DNA of 21,233 bases from an uncultured Prevotella sp. (lineage in GTDB: Bacteria > Bacteroidota > Bacteroidia > Bacteroidales > Bacteroidaceae). The position numbers and the translations under genes are program-made. The stretch spans positions 1 to 21,233 of the forward strand of contig CAAGLS010000104.1 in NCBI GenBank assembly GCA_900770845.1. The letters are read 5' to 3'. How positions within the stretch are numbered: position 1 is the stretch's first letter; each line of letters begins with the position of its first letter. The notes beneath the pieces are model-generated. The model saw only the letters and a program-made list of their open reading frames with translations. It was not told the DNA's origin and did not search any database. Below, one piece after another: positions 13,984 to 21,233 of the stretch.

Positions 13984-15821
13984 GAAATCAAGCAATCATA
14001 AAATTTGCATTCTTCGCAACATCGGCTCTCCTCATGGGAGGGCCGATGGCCGTTGCCCAGACCGTAAGATTGGGCTATTGCAACGGCGACAAGATTGGCA
14101 CCGCCCTGCGTCCACAAGGCGAGGAGGGCGCCAGCAACGAGCTGAGTGCCGCTATCAAGATTCCCAAAGAGACTTTGGCAAAATATGTGGGCGACACCAT
14201 CTATCAGATAAGTTACGCCAACGACACCAAGGTGGGGGCTTTCATGACCGTATTCATCAAGACCGACTTGGAGAGCAGGTCGGGCGGCATCGTGCAGACG
14301 GTGACCGACCACAAGGCCGGATGGAACAACGTCACTCTGAAGACTCCCTATCCCATCAAGGCCGACAAGGACATCTACATCGGCTACACCGCCTATCCCA
14401 ACGCCAGCGAAATCAACGACGCTGAAATCCTCAGCACCGAATACTACCATGGCGGCACACCAGGCATGAACTGGTACGGACTGAATGGACAGTGGTGGGT
14501 GCTGAAAACGGAAATGGTGGACTACGACTTCTGCATCCGCGCCTACGCTCGCGGAAAGAACATGCCCACCAACGACATTGGCATCGACCGGGTGACAAAC
14601 TACGACATGGTGAGGCAGAACAAGGAGACATCCTTGACGTTGCAAATTTCCAACTATGGTGTAGACATTGTCAACTCCTTTGTTGTGGAGGCACAGAAGA
14701 ACGGAGAGACCTTCGCCTCGAAGACCGTCAACAACGTGGGACTCAATCCCAACGAGATGACCAGGGTGGAGATTCCCGACATGGTGTTCCCTCAGGAAGG
14801 CAACAACTATTTCGACGTGCATGTATCCAAAGTGAACGGAGCAGACGACAGCGACCCGACCGACAACACCAAGGGTTCCTACGTCTACTGCGTGCCGCAG
14901 GATGCCACCCCCTATCCCCGCACCGTGCTCATGGAGGAGTTCACCTCCACGGTCAACGGAGAGTCGCTCGTGGCCGACAGTGTCTACGACCTCGCCGTTG
15001 CCAAGCGCAGCGATGTGGTGTGGCTGAAGCACCATCAGAAGAACGATGAGTTCCAACTCGCTTCTGAGGCTCCCTACGACTGGTTCTTCGAGAACTACAA
15101 CAGCTTCACGCCAGCCCTCATGCTCGACCGCAACATCTTTGAGATTTCTGAATGGCGCGGCCCGGCCTACTTCGTGAAGTACAACGAGCAGCTCGACGTC
15201 ATGCTCGAGTCCTCTGCCCAGATGCCCAGCTTCGCCAAGGTGGACGTGGGCGCGACGGTGGACAACGACGGCAAGAACGTGAATGCCACCGTTGACATCG
15301 AGTCGCAGGTGCGCGAGATGCCCCGCCAGACATCCCTGCGCCTCACGGTTGTGGCCGTGGAGGACAGCGTTGCCCTCAAGGACGGCTCTGGAAAGGAGAA
15401 CGGCATCATACGCAAGTATCTCACCAACATTTGGGGAGACGAGACCGACATCACCAACAAGGTGGCACAGAAGAGCTATACCTTCACCGTAGACCCGAAA
15501 TGGAACATCGAGCACATGAGAATTGTGGCTTTCCTCAACAACTACGACACCAACAATCCGCTCAACTGCCCCGTGTTCAACACTGGCGAGAAACGCCTCG
15601 CCGGCCTCACGGCCATCCACGCCATTGCCGACGAGCAGGCAGAGAAAGCCTCGCTGAAGCTCGAAGGCAACCACCTCATTGCTGGCGGAGGCTATCAGGT
15701 TGCCGGTGTCTACGACATGGCCGGCCGACAAGTGTCTGAGAACAACCTTGGAAAGGGCATCTACTTGGTGAAGCTCTCCAACGGCAAAGACACCCAGACC
15801 GTGAAGTTCAACATCAGATAA
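13980..15821 (+). CDS. Omp28-like T9SS cargo protein lacking CxxC (613 aa)
   Basis: The start overlaps the preceding stop as ATGA, which suggests translational coupling. A signal peptide (about 1-27, ending MAVAQ) is followed by a beta-rich domain (about 28-190) and a CARDB-like domain (about 195-305). Then comes a region like the Omp28 family, with RTVLMEEFTS (about 314-323) and DVVWLKHHQ (about 346-354), where the family normally has EEFTG followed by CxxC and a thioredoxin-like fold. The cysteines are missing here (STVNGESLVADS instead), so a thiol redox role is unlikely. The C-terminus (VAGVYDMAGRQVSEN, GKGIYLVKLSNGKD) is a type A T9SS sorting domain. A surface or structural role is inferred. 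Confidence 0.82.
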   Translation: MRNQAIIKFAFFATSALLMGGPMAVAQTVRLGYCNGDKIGTALRPQGEEGASNELSAAIKIPKETLAKYVGDTIYQISYANDTKVGAFMTVFIKTDLESRSGGIVQTVTDHKAGWNNVTLKTPYPIKADKDIYIGYTAYPNASEINDAEILSTEYYHGGTPGMNWYGLNGQWWVLKTEMVDYDFCIRAYARGKNMPTNDIGIDRVTNYDMVRQNKETSLTLQISNYGVDIVNSFVVEAQKNGETFASKTVNNVGLNPNEMTRVEIPDMVFPQEGNNYFDVHVSKVNGADDSDPTDNTKGSYVYCVPQDATPYPRTVLMEEFTSTVNGESLVADSVYDLAVAKRSDVVWLKHHQKNDEFQLASEAPYDWFFENYNSFTPALMLDRNIFEISEWRGPAYFVKYNEQLDVMLESSAQMPSFAKVDVGATVDNDGKNVNATVDIESQVREMPRQTSLRLTVVAVEDSVALKDGSGKENGIIRKYLTNIWGDETDITNKVAQKSYTFTVDPKWNIEHMRIVAFLNNYDTNNPLNCPVFNTGEKRLAGLTAIHAIADEQAEKASLKLEGNHLIAGGGYQVAGVYDMAGRQVSENNLGKGIYLVKLSNGKDTQTVKFNIR

Positions 15822-15850
15822 CCCTCTGACCATTAAATCAAATAAAATTA

Positions 15851-16342
15851 ATGAAAATGGAAAAGAACAGAATGAAACGCCTGCTCGCCACTGTGGTGCT
15901 GCTCTCGGGACTGTCGCTCACGACAGCCTGGGCGCAACAGACCATGCTGGTCTACTCCATCGATGGGAGTGAGCTTGGAAAGTACAGTCTGACAGGCTCC
16001 ACGAGGATCACCTTTGGAGAAGACAAGATGACTGTCAAGGAGACCGACCAGAAGTCTGCCTCCTTCAGCCTTGGCCAAGTGCGCAGCATCAAGTTTGAAG
16101 ACCCCACCTCCATTCAGGGAGTCACCACCAACAGCAGTCGGCCCACAGCCAGGCTGAAAGGCGACCTCCTCTTCGTGGAAGGCCTCGCCGGCGAGGCTGC
16201 CGATGCCCGCATCGTTGGACTGAATGGAACCATGGTGATGCGGCTCGACCACTTCAATGGCCAGCCCATCAACGTTGGCCCACTGCCCCACGGCATCTAC
16301 ATCCTCAGAATAAAGAATCTGTCATTTAAATTCGTAAAATAA
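15851..16342 (+). CDS. small secreted protein with T9SS-like C-terminus (163 aa)
   Basis: A signal peptide (MKRLLATVVLLSG..AWAQ; a start at the ATG for MKR eight residues in is also possible) precedes a short beta module, MLVYSIDGSELGKYSLTG...FSLGQVRSIKFED (about 32-90). That kind of module is common at the N-terminus of Bacteroidota exported proteins. The remainder (about 100-163) has the shape of a sorting domain (ARIVGLNGTMVM, PHGIYILRIKNLSFKFVK). It is almost nothing but module plus sorting signal. It lies 29 bp after the Omp28-like gene and 7 bp before the next, so it is in the operon. Function unknown. Confidence 0.8.
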   Translation: MKMEKNRMKRLLATVVLLSGLSLTTAWAQQTMLVYSIDGSELGKYSLTGSTRITFGEDKMTVKETDQKSASFSLGQVRSIKFEDPTSIQGVTTNSSRPTARLKGDLLFVEGLAGEAADARIVGLNGTMVMRLDHFNGQPINVGPLPHGIYILRIKNLSFKFVK

Positions 16343-16349
16343 GCAAGCA

Positions 16350-17657
16350 ATGAAAAAGATAATCGCAACCTTAGCACTGTGCGCAGCCTTTGCCGGCGCT
16401 TATGCGCAATCGGTCAACCGCATGGTAATCGTACCCAAGGGTGGCTATTCCCAAGGGTATGTCATCAACAATGTGGACAGTGCCTTCTTCACCTCCGTGG
16501 GTCGCGCTGCAGCCGACGTGACCATCAACAAGACCAGCTTCTCCTCCACAGGCGACACCTTGTGGCTGGCCATCACACCCACAACCGACTGCGCGAAATT
16601 CCGCATCACCACCGTCACCAAGGCCCGCGCCGACGTGCTGACTTCGCCCGCATCCCTTGATGCATATTTGGACAATGTGAATGCCCCCGACTACTATCAG
16701 GCTTTCACCAATGCCCAGATGACAGGATTTGAGACACCGTTTGTGGCTGGCTCCACCTACTCCGTCCTCACCTTGGGATACGACAAGTACAACACGCCGA
16801 GCGAAATCGCCCGCGCAGACTTCGACACCCCGGCGGCTCCCTACGTCGGCAATCCGAGCGTGAGTTGGACGACCACCGACTCTACGGCTACCACCATCTC
16901 CATGCAGTTCACGCCCAACAGCGACTGCGCCAGCTACACCTTCTGCCTCTTCGAGGAGGGTCAGGCCGAGCAGCAGTTTGAGCAGTGGGCTCCCATGTTC
17001 GGCTTCGCCAACCTCAGCGACATGATCAAGCAGTTTGGCGGCAAGCTCTACACCTCCACCTACACCAACGAGTGGACAGGCTTGGCTCCCGGAACCAGAT
17101 ACGACATCTACATCCTCCCCATGGACGCCAACGGAGCCTACGCTCCCCTCATCCTTGCCAAGGCCTCCACTAAGAAGCAGGGCGGTGAGGGCACGGCCAC
17201 GGTGGACATCACCATCGGCGACTTCAAGCAGTCGGGTGACAGCTACTATCAGGAAGTGACCTACACGCCCAACGACCAGGCCTCGCTCCACCGCGACATG
17301 ATCATCACAGCCTCAGCCTACAACACCGCTGAGTGGGGCGAAGAGGGTGTGCTCAAGTATCTCAAGGGCGACAATCCCTACGACCCCTACTGGAACCAGT
17401 ATGGTGTGGACAACGCCACATGGAACGCCGACCCAAGCACCAGCTACATCGCCTTCTCCATCGCCAAGAACGCCAACGACGAGTGGGGTCCCTTGGCCCG
17501 CAAGGAGTTCACCACTCCCGCCACACCCTCTGCCGTGGCCCACAAGGCTCCCGCTGTAGGCAGTCGCAAGCCGCAGACTGAGGTCAGCGTCTTCGGAAAG
17601 GCTCCCCGCCTCAATGGCCGCGCTGTGAACCGTGGCATCAAGCTCGAACAGAAATAA
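16350..17657 (+). CDS. secreted FN3-like protein without a visible T9SS sorting domain (435 aa)
   Basis: The signal peptide is MKKIIATLALCAAFAGAYAQ with cleavage after Q20. The first mature segment (NRMVIVPKGGYSQGYVINN...SAFFTS) is the same kind of module as in the 163-aa protein before it. Two or three FN3-like repeats follow (about 55-150, 160-270 with WTGLAPGTRYDIYILPMDAN, and 280-385). The final 45 residues are basic and proline-rich (KAPAVGSRKPQTE) and do not form the GxY...K pattern of a sorting domain. It lacks a lipobox Cys. It may stay periplasmic, be released, or need a partner for surface delivery. It starts 7 bp after the previous gene. Confidence 0.78.
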   Translation: MKKIIATLALCAAFAGAYAQSVNRMVIVPKGGYSQGYVINNVDSAFFTSVGRAAADVTINKTSFSSTGDTLWLAITPTTDCAKFRITTVTKARADVLTSPASLDAYLDNVNAPDYYQAFTNAQMTGFETPFVAGSTYSVLTLGYDKYNTPSEIARADFDTPAAPYVGNPSVSWTTTDSTATTISMQFTPNSDCASYTFCLFEEGQAEQQFEQWAPMFGFANLSDMIKQFGGKLYTSTYTNEWTGLAPGTRYDIYILPMDANGAYAPLILAKASTKKQGGEGTATVDITIGDFKQSGDSYYQEVTYTPNDQASLHRDMIITASAYNTAEWGEEGVLKYLKGDNPYDPYWNQYGVDNATWNADPSTSYIAFSIAKNANDEWGPLARKEFTTPATPSAVAHKAPAVGSRKPQTEVSVFGKAPRLNGRAVNRGIKLEQK

Positions 17658-17670
17658 CCATTTCCACAGT

Positions 17671-17709
17671 GCCCGCCCCAGTTCCTCCAAGTGTGGCGGC
17701 GGGGCGGGC
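17671..17709. other. GC-rich intercistronic hairpin
   Basis: GCCCGCCCC (17671-17679) pairs perfectly with GGGGCGGGC (17701-17709) around a 21-nt loop. It begins 14 bp after the stop of the 435-aa gene and ends 25 bp before the next ATG. No T run follows. It is a candidate for RNA processing, partial attenuation or 3' end protection. Confidence 0.75.
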
Positions 17710-17734
17710 CAATATTAACAACTTCTTAAATCTT

Positions 17735-20700
17735 ATGAAAAGAAAAGACATTCTTGCAACCTTTGTGCTTGCCGCCGCCGCTGTCACCGCCTACGGTCAG
17801 CCGGCAGGCGAGATGGTAAAAGGTAAGGCCTTGCCTTTCAACACCTCAAGCACTGACATTGTGAGCTTGCAGGCACCGGCCGTGGCCAAGGCTCCCGCGG
17901 CTCCTTTCCGCGCAGGCTCGTCAGCCCCAACAATGCTCTACGACCAGGCCGACGGTGAGGCCAAGGTCTGGGGCTTCTTGGGCTACGACATGCGCTTGGG
18001 CACCAACGCCGTGGTGAACTTCACCACCGACGCCCCCAACAACTACGCTATGGTGAAGGACTACAAGCGCGACTTGGGTGTGTCGAAGTACATCACCGCA
18101 GCCACCTTTGTCGGCGACCAGCTCTATGGCTACGCCTGCACCTTCTATGGCTTCGGAGCCTTGGTTCCCTACGGTGTGGTGAAGATAGACCCCATAACGG
18201 GCGACTACACGCTCGTCAATCAAGTGTCCATGGCGAGCGGCCTGCTGCTCAACGACATGACCTACGACCCCGTGACGGAGACCATCTACGGCATCCAGTT
18301 CGGCGAGGACATGGAGAACCCAACGAACAGTTACTCCAACATCTACGCCATCGACCCTGAGACAGGTATCGTCGACAGTGTGGCCCGCGTGAACTATCTG
18401 CTCTACGCCATCGCAGCCGACGTCACCGGCGACCTCTACGGTGTGGCCCGCGACATGACCCTCGATTCCAAATCGACCCAAAACTCTTTCCTCATCAAGA
18501 TTCCCGCCGCCGACATCGCTGTGGGCGACTATCCCGCAGAGCGGGTGGGCAACCAGAAGTTGGGCTACAACATCTACTACCAGCAGAGTATGGAGTTTGA
18601 CCGCACCACCCACCGCCTGTGGTGGTTTGCTCAGGGTCAGGTGGGCAACCCCGCCTTGGTGGAGATCAACTACAAGACAGGTCAGGTCAACAAGTCGGCC
18701 GTGAGGGAGATGTCCTCCTCGCAGGTTCAGATTGTCGCCCTTGGCATTCCCTACCAGAAGGTGGACAATGCCGCACCCGCTTCCCCCACAAAGCTCAAGG
18801 GTGAGGCCGGAGCCCAGGGAGCCTACTCCGCAACGCTCACTTGGACGAATCCCACCAAGGACTACATGGGCAACGCACTGGATGCACTGACGGGAGTCAA
18901 CATCTACCGTGACGGCGCCAAGGTGGCCACCCTGTCGGGCACAGCCACTTCCTACACCGACAATGCCCTCACAACAGCCGGCTACTACACTTACCGCGTG
19001 GAACCCGTCAACAGCCACGGCAATGGCGTCTACAAGGAGACCCGCTTCTTCGTGGGCAAGGATCGCCCCGGCCAGGTGCGCAACCTCGTCGCCACCCCCA
19101 ACGGCACCAAGGCCACCCTGTCGTGGAACTCGCCCGCACAGGGCAAGAACGGCGGCTGGTATGACAAGTCGTCGCTCACCTACAGAGTGGTGCGCACGCC
19201 CGGCAACGTGGTTGTCTCCAACTCGGCCGACAGCACAGTGACCGACCAGGTGGACCACTATGCAGGCTACACCTATCATATTACTGCCATCAACAATGAG
19301 GGCGAGGGCGACACCGTGGCCACCGCTGCCCTGCAGTTCGGCCCCTCTGTCTCCATCCCCTACACCGACTCGCTCAACACCCAGACGGGATTTGACGAGT
19401 GGTCCACTCTCGATGCCAACGGCGACGGTACCACCTGGTATTTCGATGCTGGCAACAAGGTGACCAACTACTTCTACTCGCTCAACAGGGCCAACGACTA
19501 CCTCATTTCGCCGCCTCTGCTCTTCACAGCCAACAAACAGTACAAGGCCAGCTACACCTACTGGTCATCCAACTGGGTGGAGGAAGATGCCAACCACACA
19601 CCCATCAAGGAGAGGATGCGCGTGTATTATGGCGAGCAGCCCACTGTGGAGGGCCTCTCCAACAAGATTGCCGACTTGGGCGAGTTCCACACCGCCAGCG
19701 GCAACTACCTCTATGGCAGCACCATCTTCGCCCCGAGCCACAGCGAGGGCACGCGCGAGGGATACGTGGCCTTCCATGCCTGCTCCGAGCCCAACCGTGG
19801 TATCATCTATCTCAAGGATGTCATCATCCGCGAATACAGCACCACCGACGTGAGCGACAAGGACCTCCATGGCAGCGCCACGGCCAACGTGGGCTACGCC
19901 TACTCCTTCGGCGTTGACGTATGCAACGAGGGCAGCGCGCCCGTGACAGGCTTCACCATCGAGATCTTGGACAAGAACACGGGCAAGGTGGTGGCCAGCC
20001 GCAAGGTGGACGAGACCGTGGGGATTGGCGAGACCAAGAATCTCTCCGTGGAGTGGACTCCCACCAAGGAGGGCAAATACGAGTTCACATCGCGCATCGC
20101 CTTCGACCAGGACACCTATCCCGCCGACAACATCGGCCAGAAGACCATCTATGTCACCGTGAGCGGCTCCGAGGCCAAGACCTGGCTCACCGTGAACGAG
20201 GAGACACCCTCGCAGGATGGATGGCTCGGCGGATGGTTCATTCCCTTCAACTTCAGCACGCCTTTCACGCAGATTCAGGTCATCTACTTGGAGAAGGAGA
20301 TGCAGCTGAAGGACATCAAGCTCACGGGCATGCAGTTTGTCTACGACGCTCCTGCAACGATGCCCACCACAACGGCCACGGGCACCATCTCTCTCGGCAC
20401 GACAACGGAGACAAACTTCCAAAGCTGGCCCGACGACAGCTACAATGTGCACTTCATCGACGCTGACTTCACCCCGGCATTTGAGGGCGACGTCACTCTC
20501 GAGAGCAATGTCACCAGCAACCCGCTCATCGTCGAGTTTGACACACCTTATGAATACAAGGGCGGCAACCTTATCGTGCAGTTCAACACGCAAGTGGAGG
20601 CTGAGAATGTGCTTAAGGCCGCTGAAGCCACCATGCCGTACTACCATTACTGCGACAACTACAACGACGGCGACCCGCTGCGCTACCGCACGGCCATCTT

Positions 20701-21022
20701 CCGCGGCATGACCTCTACCGTAAACGTGAACAAGATCGGCTGGAACTACTGGACACCTTACACGATGTTCTCCTACACCACGACCAACGGTCTCCAGGGT
20801 GTTACCGCCCCGGGCAGCAACGGCATTGACATCCACCAGCAGGGCAGCTCTCTCGTTGCCAGCAAGCTGATGGCTGAGGCCGAGCTCTACAACCTTAACG
20901 GCACGCTGCTCCGCAAGGCTTCCAACACCACGAGCATGAACGTGGCCGGTGTCCACGGACCTTGCCTGCTGCGCTTCACCGCCGATGGCAAGACGGCCAC
21001 CGTGAAGATTGTGGTGAAATAA
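17735..21022 (+). CDS. large adhesin-like T9SS cargo protein (1095 aa)
   Basis: The ATG at 17735 gives the signal peptide MKRKDILATFVLAAAAVTAY; an in-frame GTG at 17669 would put 22 extra residues before it and is rejected. The domain order copies the 1040-aa protein. Propeller-like repeats (about 60-345; MTYDPVTETIYGIQFG) precede two FN3-like domains (about 348-440 and 443-538; RPGQVRNLVATPNGTKATLSW). A choice-of-anchor J/cleaved-adhesin domain follows (about 539-705, LISPPLLFTANKQYKASYTY). Then come a CARDB-like domain (about 711-810) and a further beta module (about 815-1015). The terminal region (AELYNLNGTLLRKAS, TVKIVVK) is a sorting domain, but the usual GxY is replaced by GPCLLRF. It is the last gene before the terminator. 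The ligand is unknown. Confidence 0.86.
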   Translation: MKRKDILATFVLAAAAVTAYGQPAGEMVKGKALPFNTSSTDIVSLQAPAVAKAPAAPFRAGSSAPTMLYDQADGEAKVWGFLGYDMRLGTNAVVNFTTDAPNNYAMVKDYKRDLGVSKYITAATFVGDQLYGYACTFYGFGALVPYGVVKIDPITGDYTLVNQVSMASGLLLNDMTYDPVTETIYGIQFGEDMENPTNSYSNIYAIDPETGIVDSVARVNYLLYAIAADVTGDLYGVARDMTLDSKSTQNSFLIKIPAADIAVGDYPAERVGNQKLGYNIYYQQSMEFDRTTHRLWWFAQGQVGNPALVEINYKTGQVNKSAVREMSSSQVQIVALGIPYQKVDNAAPASPTKLKGEAGAQGAYSATLTWTNPTKDYMGNALDALTGVNIYRDGAKVATLSGTATSYTDNALTTAGYYTYRVEPVNSHGNGVYKETRFFVGKDRPGQVRNLVATPNGTKATLSWNSPAQGKNGGWYDKSSLTYRVVRTPGNVVVSNSADSTVTDQVDHYAGYTYHITAINNEGEGDTVATAALQFGPSVSIPYTDSLNTQTGFDEWSTLDANGDGTTWYFDAGNKVTNYFYSLNRANDYLISPPLLFTANKQYKASYTYWSSNWVEEDANHTPIKERMRVYYGEQPTVEGLSNKIADLGEFHTASGNYLYGSTIFAPSHSEGTREGYVAFHACSEPNRGIIYLKDVIIREYSTTDVSDKDLHGSATANVGYAYSFGVDVCNEGSAPVTGFTIEILDKNTGKVVASRKVDETVGIGETKNLSVEWTPTKEGKYEFTSRIAFDQDTYPADNIGQKTIYVTVSGSEAKTWLTVNEETPSQDGWLGGWFIPFNFSTPFTQIQVIYLEKEMQLKDIKLTGMQFVYDAPATMPTTTATGTISLGTTTETNFQSWPDDSYNVHFIDADFTPAFEGDVTLESNVTSNPLIVEFDTPYEYKGGNLIVQFNTQVEAENVLKAAEATMPYYHYCDNYNDGDPLRYRTAIFRGMTSTVNVNKIGWNYWTPYTMFSYTTTNGLQGVTAPGSNGIDIHQQGSSLVASKLMAEAELYNLNGTLLRKASNTTSMNVAGVHGPCLLRFTADGKTATVKIVVK

Positions 21023-21063
21023 ACCTTAGGCAGACAGTCATTGTCTGGCTTCCATCCTACATC

Positions 21064-21105
21064 CGGGAAAGAAAGACCCATGCGCCTTTCTTTCCCGTTT
21101 TTTTT
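21064..21105 (+). terminator. strong intrinsic terminator of the exported-protein locus
   Basis: Perfect 12-bp arms CGGGAAAGAAAG (21064-21075) and CTTTCTTTCCCG (21086-21097) around a 10-nt loop are followed directly by eight T (21098-21105). A smaller hairpin CAGACA/TGTCTG (21031-21047) lies just after the stop codon. Confidence 0.93.
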
Positions 21106-21116
21106 CGTCAGCAAGA

Positions 21117-21233
21117 CCTAAAGACCCGGCCCTAAAAGACCCGGCCCTAAAAGACCCGGCCCTAAAAGACCCACCCCTAAAAGACCCACCCCTAAAGGAC
21201 CCACCCCTAAAGGACCCACCCCTAACCCCTCCC
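21117..21233. repeat. tandem 15-bp repeat array (seven units)
   Basis: Units of the form CCTAAAAGACCCGGC run from 21117 to 21220, the first one base short. The ending changes stepwise from GGC (first three) to ACC (last four), and AAAAG changes to AAAGG in the last two. CCTAACCCCTCCC follows and is cut by the window end. The units match the degenerate array at 7912-8001. Confidence 0.92.

Noticed and set aside
13890..15833. 647-aa antisense open frame, with similar long antisense frames at 9637-10758, 10906-12162, 16371-17291, 17921-19279 and 19565-20956
   Set aside because: All lie opposite well-supported exported-protein genes, have the same H/V/G-rich composition, and arise from the high G+C codon usage on the plus strand.
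17669..17734. GTG start extending the last adhesin
   Set aside because: It would place 22 residues before a normal signal peptide and starts within the intercistronic hairpin region.
8539..21022. Polysaccharide utilisation locus
   Set aside because: I see no SusC-like TonB receptor, SusD-like lipoprotein or glycoside hydrolase motif in the products.

Overview
The window looks like chromosomal DNA from a Bacteroidales bacterium, most likely a Prevotellaceae (Prevotella-type) member with fairly high G+C in its genes. The grounds are Bacteroidota promoters (a TTTG-like -33 box and a TAnnTTTG -7 box) in front of several genes, secreted proteins ending in type IX secretion (T9SS) sorting domains, an AraC regulator fused to TPR repeats and a membrane helix, a DUF4143 ATPase, and the CCCAACCCCTCCC-type intergenic repeats common in this phylum. 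No database search was possible; all family calls come from reading the translations.

Left part (1-5306): a possible small ORF on the minus strand; a complete tRNA-Pro(UGG) unit with promoter and terminator on the minus strand; a non-coding stretch full of 22-bp-spaced repeats and palindromes; a PIF1/RecD-like helicase with a C-terminal TPR region; a YciO-family protein; and, convergent with it, a DUF4143-type AAA+ ATPase whose promoter lies at the edge of three tandem 33-bp repeats.

Middle (5307-8538): repeat-rich intergenic DNA surrounding one gene, a membrane-anchored TPR/AraC-type regulator (6166-7911). The two flanking intergenic regions each carry a ~175-bp inverted-repeat element of one family. 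Single half copies of the same family occur at 234-290 and 3015-3085.

Right part (8539-21022): six same-strand genes for exported proteins, ending at a strong intrinsic terminator (21064-21105). They encode a 703-aa choice-of-anchor/FN3 protein, two paralogous large adhesin-like proteins (1040 and 1095 aa) with the same domain order, an Omp28-like protein without the usual CxxC motif (its start overlaps the preceding stop as ATGA), a 163-aa mini-protein and a 435-aa protein. Five of the six end in a recognisable or plausible T9SS sorting domain; the 435-aa protein does not. Spacing suggests one transcription unit, with two GC-rich intercistronic hairpins. The upstream TPR/AraC protein is the obvious candidate regulator, but that link is inferred. 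The most unusual signals in the window are this surface-protein locus, the dispersed inverted-repeat element family, the 22-bp repeat/palindrome cluster beside the tRNA, and the 33-bp repeats at the ATPase promoter.
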